Shown here piece by piece: positions 23,966-32,458 of a stretch of 48,328 nt of DNA. The stretch comes from Elusimicrobiota bacterium (lineage in GTDB: Bacteria > Elusimicrobiota > Elusimicrobia > UBA1565 > UBA9628). Location: positions 1 to 48,328 of the forward strand of contig JACQPJ010000028.1 in NCBI GenBank assembly GCA_016207605.1. The letters are read 5' to 3'. Every line of letters starts with the position of its first letter. Positions within the stretch are counted from its first letter, which is position 1. Both the position numbers and the translations under genes were made by a program. The notes beneath the pieces were generated by a model. That model saw nothing but the letters and a program-made list of their open reading frames with translations, was not told the DNA's origin and did no database searches.

Positions 23966-24145
23966 ATGAGAACGCGCGTTTTTCGACGGATCGTCTTAAA
24001 CCGGCGGGGGCAGACCGTCGTGGAGTACCTGCTGACCACGCTGACCTTGGTCACCGTGTTCGCGGGGCTCTACGGGTTCCTGCAGGGCCAGCTCCGGGGC
24101 CTGTTCCGGGCCGCGGGCATCAAGATCTTGACGGCGTACTACTGA
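23966..24145 (+). CDS. Short Flp-type pilin-like protein (59 residues)
   Basis: 59 residues from ATG 23966. RRGQTVVEYLLTTLTLVTVF is a class III prepilin motif: Gly followed by Q-T-V-V-E-Y, where cleavage after G and the E-Y at +5/+6 are typical of Flp pilins, then one hydrophobic helix. It differs from the next gene in its tail (FLQGQLRGLFRAAGIKILTAYY). It could be a minor or alternative pilin. No clear ribosome site precedes the start, which lies 8 bases from the promoter. Confidence 0.8.
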   Translation: MRTRVFRRIVLNRRGQTVVEYLLTTLTLVTVFAGLYGFLQGQLRGLFRAAGIKILTAYY

Positions 24146-24173
24146 CGTGATCGAGACGCAAGGAGAGACAATC

Positions 24174-24389
24174 ATGGGACTGCTTCAAGCCGTCGCGCAA
24201 AAGATGCGGGCGCGCTGCTCCAGCCGGCGCGGCCAGAACACGGTGGAGTATCTGCTGATGCTGACCGTGGTGGTCGGCGTGGTCCTGGTGGCGGGCGTGG
24301 CGCTCAAGAAGTTCATGCCCGGCTTCTTCAACAGCATCGCGCAGAAAATCTCTGGCGCCGGCGACCAGCTCGGCAACAGCAGCAACTAG
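24174..24389 (+). CDS. flp: Flp/Fap major pilin subunit
   Basis: 71 residues from ATG 24174, with AGGAGA at 24161-24166 seven bases before. The leader GLLQAVAQKMRARCSSRRG ends at the prepilin cleavage site, followed by QNTVEYLLMLTVVVGVVLV: E-Y at +5/+6 of the mature protein, as in Flp pilins. A short C-terminal tail ends GAGDQLGNSSN. This should be the main subunit of the Tad fibre. No TadV-type prepilin peptidase is seen in this window. Confidence 0.92.
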   Translation: MGLLQAVAQKMRARCSSRRGQNTVEYLLMLTVVVGVVLVAGVALKKFMPGFFNSIAQKISGAGDQLGNSSN

Positions 24390-24413
24390 GGACGGCGGGG
24401 ACAAGGAGGATGC

Positions 24414-24857
24414 GTGAGGGCGCGGAGCCGATCGGGCCAGGTGGTGGTGGAGATGCTGCTCATCCTGCCCGTGTTCCTGGCCATGGTCTTCCTGATCATG
24501 GAGATCGGCTATCTCGCCTTCCGGGTCATCATGCTCAACCACGCGACCTACGAGACGGCGCGCGTCGGCAGCATGACCTGGGCCTTTCCCAGCCTGGGCT
24601 CGGGACTGGGGCCGTCCAAGACCGTCGAGGTCATGAAGCGCCTCCTGCCCGCCGCGCGGGTGGACTGCGCGCCGGAGGCGACTTTGGTGGATCCGCAGGC
24701 GCTCCAGCAGAACTACGACCTCGTCTGCCGCGGCGAGGAGCGGGTGCGGCTGATCTTCCCGCTGAGCAGCTTCCTGCTCGCCAATCCGCGCGGCAGCGGC
24801 CGGCGCCTGCTCGCCGCGACGGTGCGCATGCCCATCGAGCAGCCGCTAAGGAAATGA
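24414..24857 (+). CDS. tadE: TadE-like pseudopilin
   Basis: 147 residues from GTG 24414, with AGGAGG at 24404-24409. The N-terminus RSGQVVVEMLLILPVFLAMVFL has the TadE-type Gly-Q-V-V-V-E processing site and hydrophobic helix, and HATYETARVGSM follows, also typical. The C-terminal part is a soluble domain of about 100 residues with two cysteines (in RVDCAPEA and LVCRGEE) that could form a disulfide. TadE pseudopilins are needed for fibre assembly. Lies between the pilin and cpaB. Confidence 0.88.
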   Translation: MRARSRSGQVVVEMLLILPVFLAMVFLIMEIGYLAFRVIMLNHATYETARVGSMTWAFPSLGSGLGPSKTVEVMKRLLPAARVDCAPEATLVDPQALQQNYDLVCRGEERVRLIFPLSSFLLANPRGSGRRLLAATVRMPIEQPLRK

Positions 24858-24861
24858 GACA

Positions 24862-25620
24862 ATGGAAAAGAAAAGCGTCCTGATCCCGATGGCGCTGGCC
24901 CTTCTGGCGGCCGTTCTCTTCTTCGCCATCTTGACCAGCAAGGAGCGCCAGCTCACCCGGGAGTTCCAGATGGCCAAGGTGCTGGCCGCCGCCGCGGATC
25001 TCCCCGAGCGCACGGTCCTCAACGACGCGATGGTCGAGGAGATCGAGGTCCCGCGCAAGTTCATGCAGCAGGACGCCTTCGAGGTCCGCACCCCCGGCGA
25101 CCGCAAGGCCATCCTCAACCTGGTCACCCGCACGCGCGTGCCCAAGGGCAACCAGCTCACCCAGTCCGCCCTGGTCCCGCAGTCGCCCGAGTCGGGCCTG
25201 AGCGTCAAGGTTCCGCCCGGCTACCGCGGCGCCATCCTGGAGATCCCCCCGGAGCTCAAGGCCTTGATCAAGCCCGGCGACCACGTGGACGTGCTGGTGA
25301 GCTTCGAGGCCCTGATGAACGACGGCCGCAAGGAGCGGGTCACGGCGACCATCCTGCAGAACATCCCGGTCATCGCCGTGGGCACCAACCTCGGCCAGGG
25401 CCTGAGCGCCAAGCAGTTCAAGCAGTTCACCGAGCGCGAGGACCGCACCGCCGCGTTCTCCGAGAAGGCGACGGTCAGCCTGGCGCTCAACCCCACGGAG
25501 GCCCAGTACCTGGCCCTGGCGGTCCGGCAGGGCGAGACCGCCGTGGTCCTGCGCGGGCTGGGCGACGTGGAAATGCACCCCATGGAGATGGCCAGCTTCC
25601 GCAAGCTGTTCCGAAACTAA
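24862..25620 (+). CDS. cpaB: CpaB/RcpC pilus assembly protein, SAF domain
   Basis: 252 residues. One N-terminal transmembrane helix (VLIPMALALLAAVLFFAIL), then a SAF domain (about 40-110: VLAAAADLPERTVLNDAMVEEIEVP), then the RcpC domain with ESGLSVKVPPGYRGAILEIPPELKALIKPGDHVDVLVSF, the conserved GD-VDV signature, and ILQNIPVIAVG. CpaB/RcpC is a periplasmic part of Tad machines and may contact peptidoglycan and the secretin. ATG 24862 is 4 bases after the tadE stop. Confidence 0.93.
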   Translation: MEKKSVLIPMALALLAAVLFFAILTSKERQLTREFQMAKVLAAAADLPERTVLNDAMVEEIEVPRKFMQQDAFEVRTPGDRKAILNLVTRTRVPKGNQLTQSALVPQSPESGLSVKVPPGYRGAILEIPPELKALIKPGDHVDVLVSFEALMNDGRKERVTATILQNIPVIAVGTNLGQGLSAKQFKQFTEREDRTAAFSEKATVSLALNPTEAQYLALAVRQGETAVVLRGLGDVEMHPMEMASFRKLFRN

Positions 25621-25632
25621 GGACCTAAGGCT

Positions 25633-26373
25633 ATGAAACGACTCTGGACGGCGGCGGCGTTGGCGCTGGGCCTGGCGGCCCCGGCCGCGGCCCAGCCGGA
25701 GGACTCCCTGATCGCGGTCTCCGCCGACATCGTGGAGATCACGGGCTCCTACGAGCGCGACCTGGGGTTCTCCTGGACGCCGCTGCAGGCGGGCGTGAAC
25801 TTCGGGGAGAAGACCATTCCCGGCATCATCAAGCTCGGCGACTTCGCTCGCCAGACCCAGCTGCAGACCTCGCTCAAGATGCTGGAGACGCAGGGCAAGG
25901 CCCAGCTCCTCTCCAACCCCAAGGTCATCGTGCAGGCCAACTCCCAGGCCAACTTCGTCGTCGGCGGCGAGCAGCCCTATCCCGCGGCCAACGGCAGCGG
26001 CACGGTCACCACCGACTTCAAGAAGTTCGGCGTCATCCTCAACGTCGTGCCCGTCATCAACCCCAACAAGAAGGACGTCATCCGCGCGGAGATGCAGCTG
26101 GAGGTCTCCAACGTGGACTTCTCCAAGACGGTCCAGGTCGGCAACACCACGGTTCCCTCGGTCGTGACGCGCCAGATCCAGACCGCCGTGGAGGTCAAGA
26201 GCGGCGAGACGCTGGTCATCGGCGGCCTCAAGTCCAGCACCAAGAACGTCTCGACCACCAAGGTGCCCTTCCTGGGCAGCATCCCCGTCCTCGGCTGGCT
26301 CTTCACGACCAAATCGGTGACCCAGCAGGACGAGTCGCTGTTCCTGTTCATCACCATGGAGATCGTCAGGTGA
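25633..26373 (+). CDS. cpaC: Minimal secretin (CpaC/RcpA-like)
   Basis: 246 residues, about half the usual CpaC/RcpA length. Signal peptide (AAALALGLAAPAAAQ), a short VSADIVEITGSYERDLGFSW strand pair, then the secretin core: LLSNPKVIVQANSQANFVVGGEQPY, VILNVVPVINPN, VKSGETLVIGGLKSS, VPFLGSIPVLGWLFTTKS and ESLFLFITMEIV. These are the membrane-inserting type II/III secretin motifs. The N-terminal BON/N0/N1 ring domains that normally cross the periplasm are missing, with no neighbouring gene that plainly replaces them. It should form the outer-membrane pore of the Tad pilus. Confidence 0.9.
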   Translation: MKRLWTAAALALGLAAPAAAQPEDSLIAVSADIVEITGSYERDLGFSWTPLQAGVNFGEKTIPGIIKLGDFARQTQLQTSLKMLETQGKAQLLSNPKVIVQANSQANFVVGGEQPYPAANGSGTVTTDFKKFGVILNVVPVINPNKKDVIRAEMQLEVSNVDFSKTVQVGNTTVPSVVTRQIQTAVEVKSGETLVIGGLKSSTKNVSTTKVPFLGSIPVLGWLFTTKSVTQQDESLFLFITMEIVR

Positions 26374-26380
26374 GCCGGCC

Positions 26381-28696
26381 ATGCCCGAGCCGCTGACCCG
26401 CGCCGGCGCCTCCGCCTTCTCCCCCGTCCGGGAGCCCGGGCGGGTCGTTGCGTTCACGGGCCCCAAGGAGGGCGTGGGCAAGACCACGGCCTGCCTCAAC
26501 CTCGCCTTGGCCTGGGCCGGCAGCCAGAACAGCCGCAAGGTCGTCATCGTGCACATGGATCCCCTCTGCCGCAACGACCTCAGCTTCGTCCTCGGCCTCA
26601 ACCCGCCCTCCCTGGCCGGAATGGCCCAGATGGCGGGGGAGAACCCGACGGGGGGCCTCGGGCGCCTGCTCAAGGGCCGCATCCCGTTCTCCCAGTGGGG
26701 CGTGGGGCTGCTCCCGCTGGCCTCGACGCGCCAGGAGTTCCGCCGGCTTTCCCCGGACGTGGTGGTCAAGATCCTGGGCTCCCTGGCCGAGAGCTACGAC
26801 TTGTTCCTGGACGTCGATCCCTTCTTTCCGATGCAGATTTTCTCCTTCGACCTGGCCGACCTGGTCTACTGGATCTGCCTGCCCCAGCGCTCCCATTTCG
26901 AGGCGACCTACGCGCTGTTCAACGAGATCAAGGCCCTGCACTTCCCGCTCGAGAAGTTCGAGGTGGTCGTCAACCAGGCCAACCTCCCCGGCGCGCTGGC
27001 GCCCAAGGAGGTCGCGCGCTTTTTCAGCGCGATGCAGAAGGGCGTGCTCGCCTACATGCCCTGGGAGGACCTGATCCCCGAGTACGCCAACACCCAGAAG
27101 ATCCTCGTCGTCGAGCAGCTCCAGAGCGAGTGGGTCAAGGCCCTGCGCGTCCTGCTCGGGCGGACCCTGGAGCTCACGCCCTCGGTCAAGCAGTGGGAGA
27201 GCTTCCTCCAGCCCGAGGAGTTCGCCTCGTCGGCCGACCTCCTCTGGCGCCCGGCCGCGGCCCGCGCCGAGGCGGTCAAGACGCCCGCGCCGTCCTCGGC
27301 CCCCGTGCCCGACTTCTGGGACGAGCTCAAGACCAAGCTGCACAAGCTCGTCGTCGCGGCGATGGAGACCGAGCGCATCCGCATCTCCGACGACGCCAAG
27401 ATGAACGACGACAACCGCGCCAAGGTCTCGCACATCATCGAGAACCTCCTCCAGCGCGAGCAGAACCTCCCGCTGACCCGCGCCCAGCGCGAGCAGTTCA
27501 CGACCGAGCTCGTCGACGAGATCCTGGGCCTGGGCCCCCTGCAGCAGCTCCTGCGCGACCCCAGCGTCAACGAGATCATGGTCAACGCCTACGACAAGAT
27601 CTACATCGAGCGCAGCGGCCGCCTCCAGCTCCTGTCGGCGCGCTTTCGCAACGACGAGCAGGTCGTGCAGGTCATCAAGCGCATCGTGGCCCCGATCGGC
27701 CGCCGCATCGACGAGTCGACCCCGTTCGTGGACGCGCGCCTCAAGGACGGCTCGCGCGTCCACGCCATCATCGCGCCGCTGGCCCTCTCCGGCCCGACGC
27801 TGACCATCCGCCGCTTCTCGGCCACGCCCTTCACCCACGACCAGCTCGTCTCTTTCGGCTCCGTGCGGCCGGACATGGTCGAGTTCCTGCGCGCCGCGGT
27901 GATCACCAAGAAGAACATCCTCATCTCCGGCGGGACGGGCACCGGCAAGACCACGTTTCTCAACACGCTCTCCAACTTCATCCCCGACGACGAGCGCATC
28001 GTCACCGTGGAGGACACGGCCGAGCTCAAGCTCCTGGCCGAGCACTGGATCCGCCTGGAGTCGCGTCCGCCCAACATCGAGGGCAAGGGCGAGGTCAGCA
28101 TCCGCGACCTGGTCCGCAACTGCCTGCGCATGCGCCCGGATCGCATCGTCGTCGGCGAGTGCCGCGGCGGCGAGGCCCTGGACATGCTCCAGGCCATGAA
28201 CACCGGCCACGAGGGCTCCCTGGCCACCCTGCACGCCAACACGCCCTCCGACGCTGTCTCGCGCCTGTCGGCGATGTGTCTAATGTCGGGCACGGACCTG
28301 CCGATGGGCGTGCTGATCGACATGATCGCCAGCGCGGTCAACCTGTTCGTGCAGATCACGCGCTTTCCAGACGGGCGCCGCCGCGTCACCTGGGTCACGG
28401 AGTGCGTGGGCCGCGAGGGTGCGGCGATCCTCACCCGGAACATCTTCCGCTTCGTGCAGACCCACGTGGATGCCAAGGGGACCAGCTACGGCTACTTCAC
28501 CGCCTGCGACCACGTCCCGCGCTTCTACGACGAGTTCAAGCTCAAGGGCCTGGAGATCCCCAAGGATCTCTTCGTCAGCGAGCGGACCAAGAAGGCCCGG
28601 GGCCTGCCCAACGCGATCGATGCGCTTCTCAAGCAGGGCATTCCCGTTCCCGCCGACGCCGAGTCCCTGGCCGAGGCGGCCGGAGGGGGGCGATGA
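26381..28696 (+). CDS. TadZ (CpaE)-TadA (CpaF) fusion: MinD-like ATPase joined to pilus assembly ATPase
   Basis: 771 residues. Residues 20-275: a ParA/MinD-type domain with deviant Walker A GPKEGVGKTT (27-36), VIVHMDPLCRNDLSFVLGL and SYDLFLDVD. This corresponds to TadZ/CpaE, which places the pilus machine in the cell, but no receiver domain precedes it. After a linker (PAPSSAPVPDFW) comes the CpaF/TadA ATPase (about 310-760): VNEIMVNAYDKIYIERSG, RIDESTPFVDARLKDGSR, Walker A SGGTGTGKTT near 516-525, TVEDTAELKL, RMRPDRIVVGECRGGEA and HANTPSDAVSRL. CpaF powers fibre extension and retraction. Separate genes in most Tad loci. Confidence 0.92.
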   Translation: MPEPLTRAGASAFSPVREPGRVVAFTGPKEGVGKTTACLNLALAWAGSQNSRKVVIVHMDPLCRNDLSFVLGLNPPSLAGMAQMAGENPTGGLGRLLKGRIPFSQWGVGLLPLASTRQEFRRLSPDVVVKILGSLAESYDLFLDVDPFFPMQIFSFDLADLVYWICLPQRSHFEATYALFNEIKALHFPLEKFEVVVNQANLPGALAPKEVARFFSAMQKGVLAYMPWEDLIPEYANTQKILVVEQLQSEWVKALRVLLGRTLELTPSVKQWESFLQPEEFASSADLLWRPAAARAEAVKTPAPSSAPVPDFWDELKTKLHKLVVAAMETERIRISDDAKMNDDNRAKVSHIIENLLQREQNLPLTRAQREQFTTELVDEILGLGPLQQLLRDPSVNEIMVNAYDKIYIERSGRLQLLSARFRNDEQVVQVIKRIVAPIGRRIDESTPFVDARLKDGSRVHAIIAPLALSGPTLTIRRFSATPFTHDQLVSFGSVRPDMVEFLRAAVITKKNILISGGTGTGKTTFLNTLSNFIPDDERIVTVEDTAELKLLAEHWIRLESRPPNIEGKGEVSIRDLVRNCLRMRPDRIVVGECRGGEALDMLQAMNTGHEGSLATLHANTPSDAVSRLSAMCLMSGTDLPMGVLIDMIASAVNLFVQITRFPDGRRRVTWVTECVGREGAAILTRNIFRFVQTHVDAKGTSYGYFTACDHVPRFYDEFKLKGLEIPKDLFVSERTKKARGLPNAIDALLKQGIPVPADAESLAEAAGGGR

Positions 28697-30234
28697 GGCC
28701 GTTCGCGCCGGCCGCGGCCCTGCTTCTGGCGGCCGCCGCCGCCGGGAGCGCGGCCGCCCAGCAGGTTTTAAGCCCCGCCGACGTCGCCTTCCTCTTCGGC
28801 GAGCGCAATGCCCGCAATGAGATCGTCCGCGAGGGCGCCGAGGACCGGATCCAGACCTTCTATCACTACTTCAACAAGGACCGCGACGCGCGCGTCGCCC
28901 CCCCCGCCTGGGTCGACAAGACGCTCGACGCCATGCTGCGCCATCCCGTCTGGCAGGACCCGGACCAAGGCATCCTCAACGAGGCCCAGCTCTGGCAGTC
29001 GCCCGCGTCCGTCCTCTACGAGTTCCTCGAGCTGGTGCGCCGGAGCCTGCCGCCCGCCGCGGGCGGCCAGTCCCTGCCTCCCGCCGATCTCCTGCGCGAG
29101 TACGAGGACGGCCGCGTGCGCTTCCAGATCTCGCTCGACCGGCTGACGCGCGCGCGCCTGCAGGGCTCCCTCGGCGGCCGGGGCCGCGCCGTTTTGGCCT
29201 CCTTCGGCCTCATCGACAGGCAGATGGAGAGCGCCATCAGCGCTCTGGTCGCCGGCGACGCCCCGCGCTGGCGCGGCGCGGTGCTGGCCGTGGGCGCCCT
29301 CTCGGACGGGGCGTTCGCCGCGCTGCAGGCTCCGCCGCGCGGCTACGCGCCCGCCGCGCCGGCCCGCCGCCCCTCGCCGTGGGCGATGCTGCTTCTGCCC
29401 TGCGGGGTCGGCGCGGCCTTCCTGACGGCCTATCTCCTCGGCGCGCTCAACGACGAGAGGCTGCAGGCGGGCCTGGACCGCTACCGGGCCAAGGCCAAGG
29501 AGTGGGCCCACGAGTACGAGCGCCAGTTCGTCGCCGTGCGCATCCACTACCTCGTCGGCGCTCCGATCGCGCTGGGAGTGATCGTCGGCGCGCTCACGCT
29601 CGATCCCATCGGCTTCCTCATTTTCGCGGCGTTCGGCCTCCTGGCGGGGCTGCGCCTGCCCGGCTGGCTCCTGCGCAACATCCGCCTGCGCCGCGGCCAG
29701 CAGTGCGAGGCCCAGCTCATGGACGCCATGATCCTGATGTCGAACGGGCTCAAGTCCGGCGTCGACCTCGTCGGCTGCATCGAGATGGTCACCAAGGACC
29801 TCCAGCCCCCCATTTCGGAGGAGTTCGGGCTCTGCCTCAAGAACTACCACCTGGGCACCAAGCTCGAGAACGCGCTCGAAGGCGTCGAGGAGCGCGTGCA
29901 GAGCCGGCTTCTCTCCTATATGATCAAGGCGGTCGTCATCCAGCGCTCCGTCGGCGGCAACCTCACCAAGATCTTCGACCGCATCGTCGAGAACATCCGC
30001 GAGGAGTCGAAACTGGTCGAGAAGACCGCGGCCATGACGGCCCAGCAGCGCATCCAGGCCATCGTGGTCGGCGTCATGCCCTGGATCATGCTGCTGATCA
30101 TGTTCGCTTTCCAGCCGGGGCCCATGAAGGAGTTCTACTTCACGCCCCTGGGCGCGGCGACTTTGGTGTTCTGCACGATCTGGATCTCCATCGGCATGCG
30201 CATCGTCAACGCGCTGGGAGACGTGAGCGTCTAG
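28693..30234 (+). CDS. tadB: TadB-like inner-membrane platform protein with exported N-terminal domain
   Basis: 513 residues, against about 300-320 for usual TadB. The C-terminal part (from about 235) is normal: a membrane helix (AMLLLPCGVGAAFLTAYLL), helix pair, then the T2SSF domain with DAMILMSNGLKSGVDLVGCIEMV, QRSVGGNLTKIFDRIVENIREE and a final hydrophobic pair. In front is an extra region: signal peptide (LLLAAAAAGSAAAQ) and about 210 residues without membrane segments, likely periplasmic. Its role is unknown. ATG overlaps the previous stop as ATGA. Confidence 0.88.
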   Translation: MRPFAPAAALLLAAAAAGSAAAQQVLSPADVAFLFGERNARNEIVREGAEDRIQTFYHYFNKDRDARVAPPAWVDKTLDAMLRHPVWQDPDQGILNEAQLWQSPASVLYEFLELVRRSLPPAAGGQSLPPADLLREYEDGRVRFQISLDRLTRARLQGSLGGRGRAVLASFGLIDRQMESAISALVAGDAPRWRGAVLAVGALSDGAFAALQAPPRGYAPAAPARRPSPWAMLLLPCGVGAAFLTAYLLGALNDERLQAGLDRYRAKAKEWAHEYERQFVAVRIHYLVGAPIALGVIVGALTLDPIGFLIFAAFGLLAGLRLPGWLLRNIRLRRGQQCEAQLMDAMILMSNGLKSGVDLVGCIEMVTKDLQPPISEEFGLCLKNYHLGTKLENALEGVEERVQSRLLSYMIKAVVIQRSVGGNLTKIFDRIVENIREESKLVEKTAAMTAQQRIQAIVVGVMPWIMLLIMFAFQPGPMKEFYFTPLGAATLVFCTIWISIGMRIVNALGDVSV

Positions 30235-30239
30235 ATGCT

Positions 30240-31142
30240 ATGAACCTCGACCTCCAGCCCTACCTCCTGTTCGTGGTCGGCTTCCTGGGCTCGATGGCCT
30301 GCTACGTGACGGTCAGCCGCCTGCTCGCCCCTCCGGCCGCGGCGGACGCCGCGGACCTCTCCGCGCTCGCCGCGCGTCCGGTCGGGACCACCTCCGCCTT
30401 CTCCAGCCTCAATCCGCACGGGGACTTCCTCGACCAGCTCGATCTCTTCCTGCTGCGCACCTTCCACCTCGACGTCCGGCTCGAGGAGCTGCACATGCTG
30501 ATGGGCCGGCCCTCCCACCCCACGCCGCTGCGCATGCTGCGCTACAAGGAGATCGGCGCGCTGGTTTTCGGGGCGGGGGCGGTCCTGGCCACCGGAGAGT
30601 GGTTCCTGGCCCTCTTGGCCCTCCTTGGCTTCCTGATCCCCGACTTGCTCTATTCCGCCCGCATCCGCGCGCGCCAGGCCGTCATCATGCGCAACTTCCC
30701 CACGGCCGTGGACCTGCTCGCGCTCACGATCGAGGCGGGCCTCGACTACATGTCGGCCATCGAGCGCATACTCAAAAACGTCCCGGCGGCCCAGCGCACC
30801 GAGCTCGAGAAGGAGCTCGAAAAGACCCTCAACGAGGTCGCGCTCGGCTACTCGCGCCGTGACGCGCTCAAGCGCCTGGCCCTGCGCACGGGCCTGCCCG
30901 AGGTCCGCTCCTTCGTCGGCCTCATCGTCCAGTCCGACGAGCTGGGCACCAGCCTCGTCGACCTTCTGCGCAACTACGCCGCCGACCTGCGCTTTCGCCG
31001 TCTCAACCGCGCCGAGAAGCTGGCGGCCAAGGCCTCGACCAAGATGCTCTTCCCGCTCTTCATTTTCATCTTCCCGACGGTGTTCATCCTGATGCTGGCG
31101 CCCTTGGCCAGGAGTCTGTTCCAGGGAGGCTTGGGCTTCTGA
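30240..31142 (+). CDS. tadC: TadC-like inner-membrane platform protein
   Basis: 300 residues with an N-terminal helix (LLFVVGFLGSMACYVTV), a short cytoplasmic segment, a central hydrophobic pair (GALVFGAGAVLATGEWFLALLALLGFLIPDLL), and the T2SSF domain: RNFPTAVDLLALTIEAGLDYMSAIERIL, LGYSRRDALKRLALRTGLPEVRSFVGLIVQSDELGTSLVDLLR, then a C-terminal helix. Partner of TadB in the platform. The stretch before the start (CTAGATGCTATGAACC, 30231-30246) matches the left end of the palindromic repeat and supplies the ATG. Starts 5 bases after the tadB stop. Confidence 0.93.
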   Translation: MNLDLQPYLLFVVGFLGSMACYVTVSRLLAPPAAADAADLSALAARPVGTTSAFSSLNPHGDFLDQLDLFLLRTFHLDVRLEELHMLMGRPSHPTPLRMLRYKEIGALVFGAGAVLATGEWFLALLALLGFLIPDLLYSARIRARQAVIMRNFPTAVDLLALTIEAGLDYMSAIERILKNVPAAQRTELEKELEKTLNEVALGYSRRDALKRLALRTGLPEVRSFVGLIVQSDELGTSLVDLLRNYAADLRFRRLNRAEKLAAKASTKMLFPLFIFIFPTVFILMLAPLARSLFQGGLGF

Positions 31143-32458
31143 TGCGCCCCGCGACCCGCGCCGGCCTGGCCGCCCTCGCCCTCCTCGCCGGGGCCGCCGG
31201 CGCGCGCGCGCAGGAGGCCGCCAAGGTCCGCGACGCCGAGGCGGCCTTCCTGGGCATGTCCAAGCTCAACCTGGGGGCGATCTCCTCCGACGAGGACCGC
31301 AAGTACCTCTACACGATCCAACTGGAGAAGGCGCGCTTGACGCGGCGCACGCTGCGCGGAATCTACGAGAACGCCTTCGACCTCTACCGCTCCGGCCAGT
31401 TCGAGGCCGCCAACGAGCTCACGCGCCGCATCCTCGCCATCGATCCCGGCTACGAGGACGCCGCCGTCCTCCATCGCGCGACCCTGGACCTCAAGGGCGC
31501 CTCCAAGCCCATGGCCTCGGAGCGCCGCCTGCTCGACGACCGCTTCGAGGAGGGGCTGGCCCTCTACCGCCAGGGTCGCCTGGTCGAGGCCGCCCAGCGC
31601 TGGGACGAGGTCGTCAAGCTCTCGCCCACCAACTTCAAGGCTCGCTACTGGCTGCGCAAGGCCCGCGGGGAGCTGGCCGCGGAGCACGTCGCCCGCGGGC
31701 GCAAGGCCTACGCCCAGCATCGCTTGCGCGAGACGCTCGACCAGTGGTACGCGGCCCTGGTGCTCAACCCCCGCTACCCGGGCTTGACCCGGGACATCGC
31801 CAAGGTCGAGGCCGAGGCGCGCGAGCAGGACGCCAACGAGAAGCTCCAGACGGCGCTCAACCTTTACAGCCAGGGGCGGGTCGTGGAGTCCCTGCGGACG
31901 CTCGACGCGGCCCTGGAGGTCGTCCCCGGCAACGTGAAGGCCCAGAAGCTCCAGGCCGAGATTCGCGCCGAGGTCGCCAACCAGCACGTCGCCGAGGGCC
32001 GCCGCCTCTACGAGGAGCGCCGCTACGACGAGGCGGTCAAGGAGTGGAAGCAGGCCGTCGCGTTCGGCTTCAGCCCCAAGGCGGCCGACCAGCTCGTCGC
32101 GCGCGCCCGGGAGGCCGCCCGCCGCGAGGAGGCCGAGCGCCGCCGCGCCGCCGAGCTGGCCCAGAAGCGGGCCGAGGAGGCCAAGCAGCTCAAGGAGGAG
32201 CAAGCCGCGGCCGACGCCAAGAAGAAGGAGGAGGAGCAGAAGGCGGCCGCGGCCGCCGCGCCCTCCGCCGCGGCCGCCGCCGACACGGCCCGGCAGCAGT
32301 CCCAGCAGGCCTACTTGGCGGGCGTGATCTTCTTCCAGAAGGGCGACTACGAGAAGGCGCGCGACAGCTGGCTGCGCGCCAAGCAGCTCGACCCCTCCAA
32401 CTCGGACGCGGCCGCGGGCCTCGAGAAGATCGAACAGCTCTACGGAGGCGGCCGGTGA
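31142..32458 (+). CDS. TPR-repeat periplasmic protein (TadD-like position)
   Basis: 438 residues with signal peptide (LAALALLAGAAGARAQ). Tetratricopeptide repeats run through most of it: FDLYRSGQFEAANELTRRILAIDPGYEDA, EEGLALYRQGRLVEAAQRWDEVVKLSPTNF, then others near 200-300, and a last one at about 395-430 (GVIFFQKGDYEKARDSWLRAKQLDPSNSDA). Between them is a charged coiled segment rich in Glu, Lys and Ala (about 310-375). In Tad loci the TPR lipoprotein TadD helps secretin assembly; here no lipobox Cys is seen, so the match is positional. ATG shares one base with the tadC stop. Confidence 0.82.
   Translation: MRPATRAGLAALALLAGAAGARAQEAAKVRDAEAAFLGMSKLNLGAISSDEDRKYLYTIQLEKARLTRRTLRGIYENAFDLYRSGQFEAANELTRRILAIDPGYEDAAVLHRATLDLKGASKPMASERRLLDDRFEEGLALYRQGRLVEAAQRWDEVVKLSPTNFKARYWLRKARGELAAEHVARGRKAYAQHRLRETLDQWYAALVLNPRYPGLTRDIAKVEAEAREQDANEKLQTALNLYSQGRVVESLRTLDAALEVVPGNVKAQKLQAEIRAEVANQHVAEGRRLYEERRYDEAVKEWKQAVAFGFSPKAADQLVARAREAARREEAERRRAAELAQKRAEEAKQLKEEQAAADAKKKEEEQKAAAAAAPSAAAAADTARQQSQQAYLAGVIFFQKGDYEKARDSWLRAKQLDPSNSDAAAGLEKIEQLYGGGR

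Noticed and set aside
26366-28234. A 622-residue minus-strand frame opposite the TadZ-TadA gene
   Set aside because: Rich in Gly, Asp, Val and Arg with no fold or motif; the plus strand encodes clear ATPase motifs through the whole stretch.
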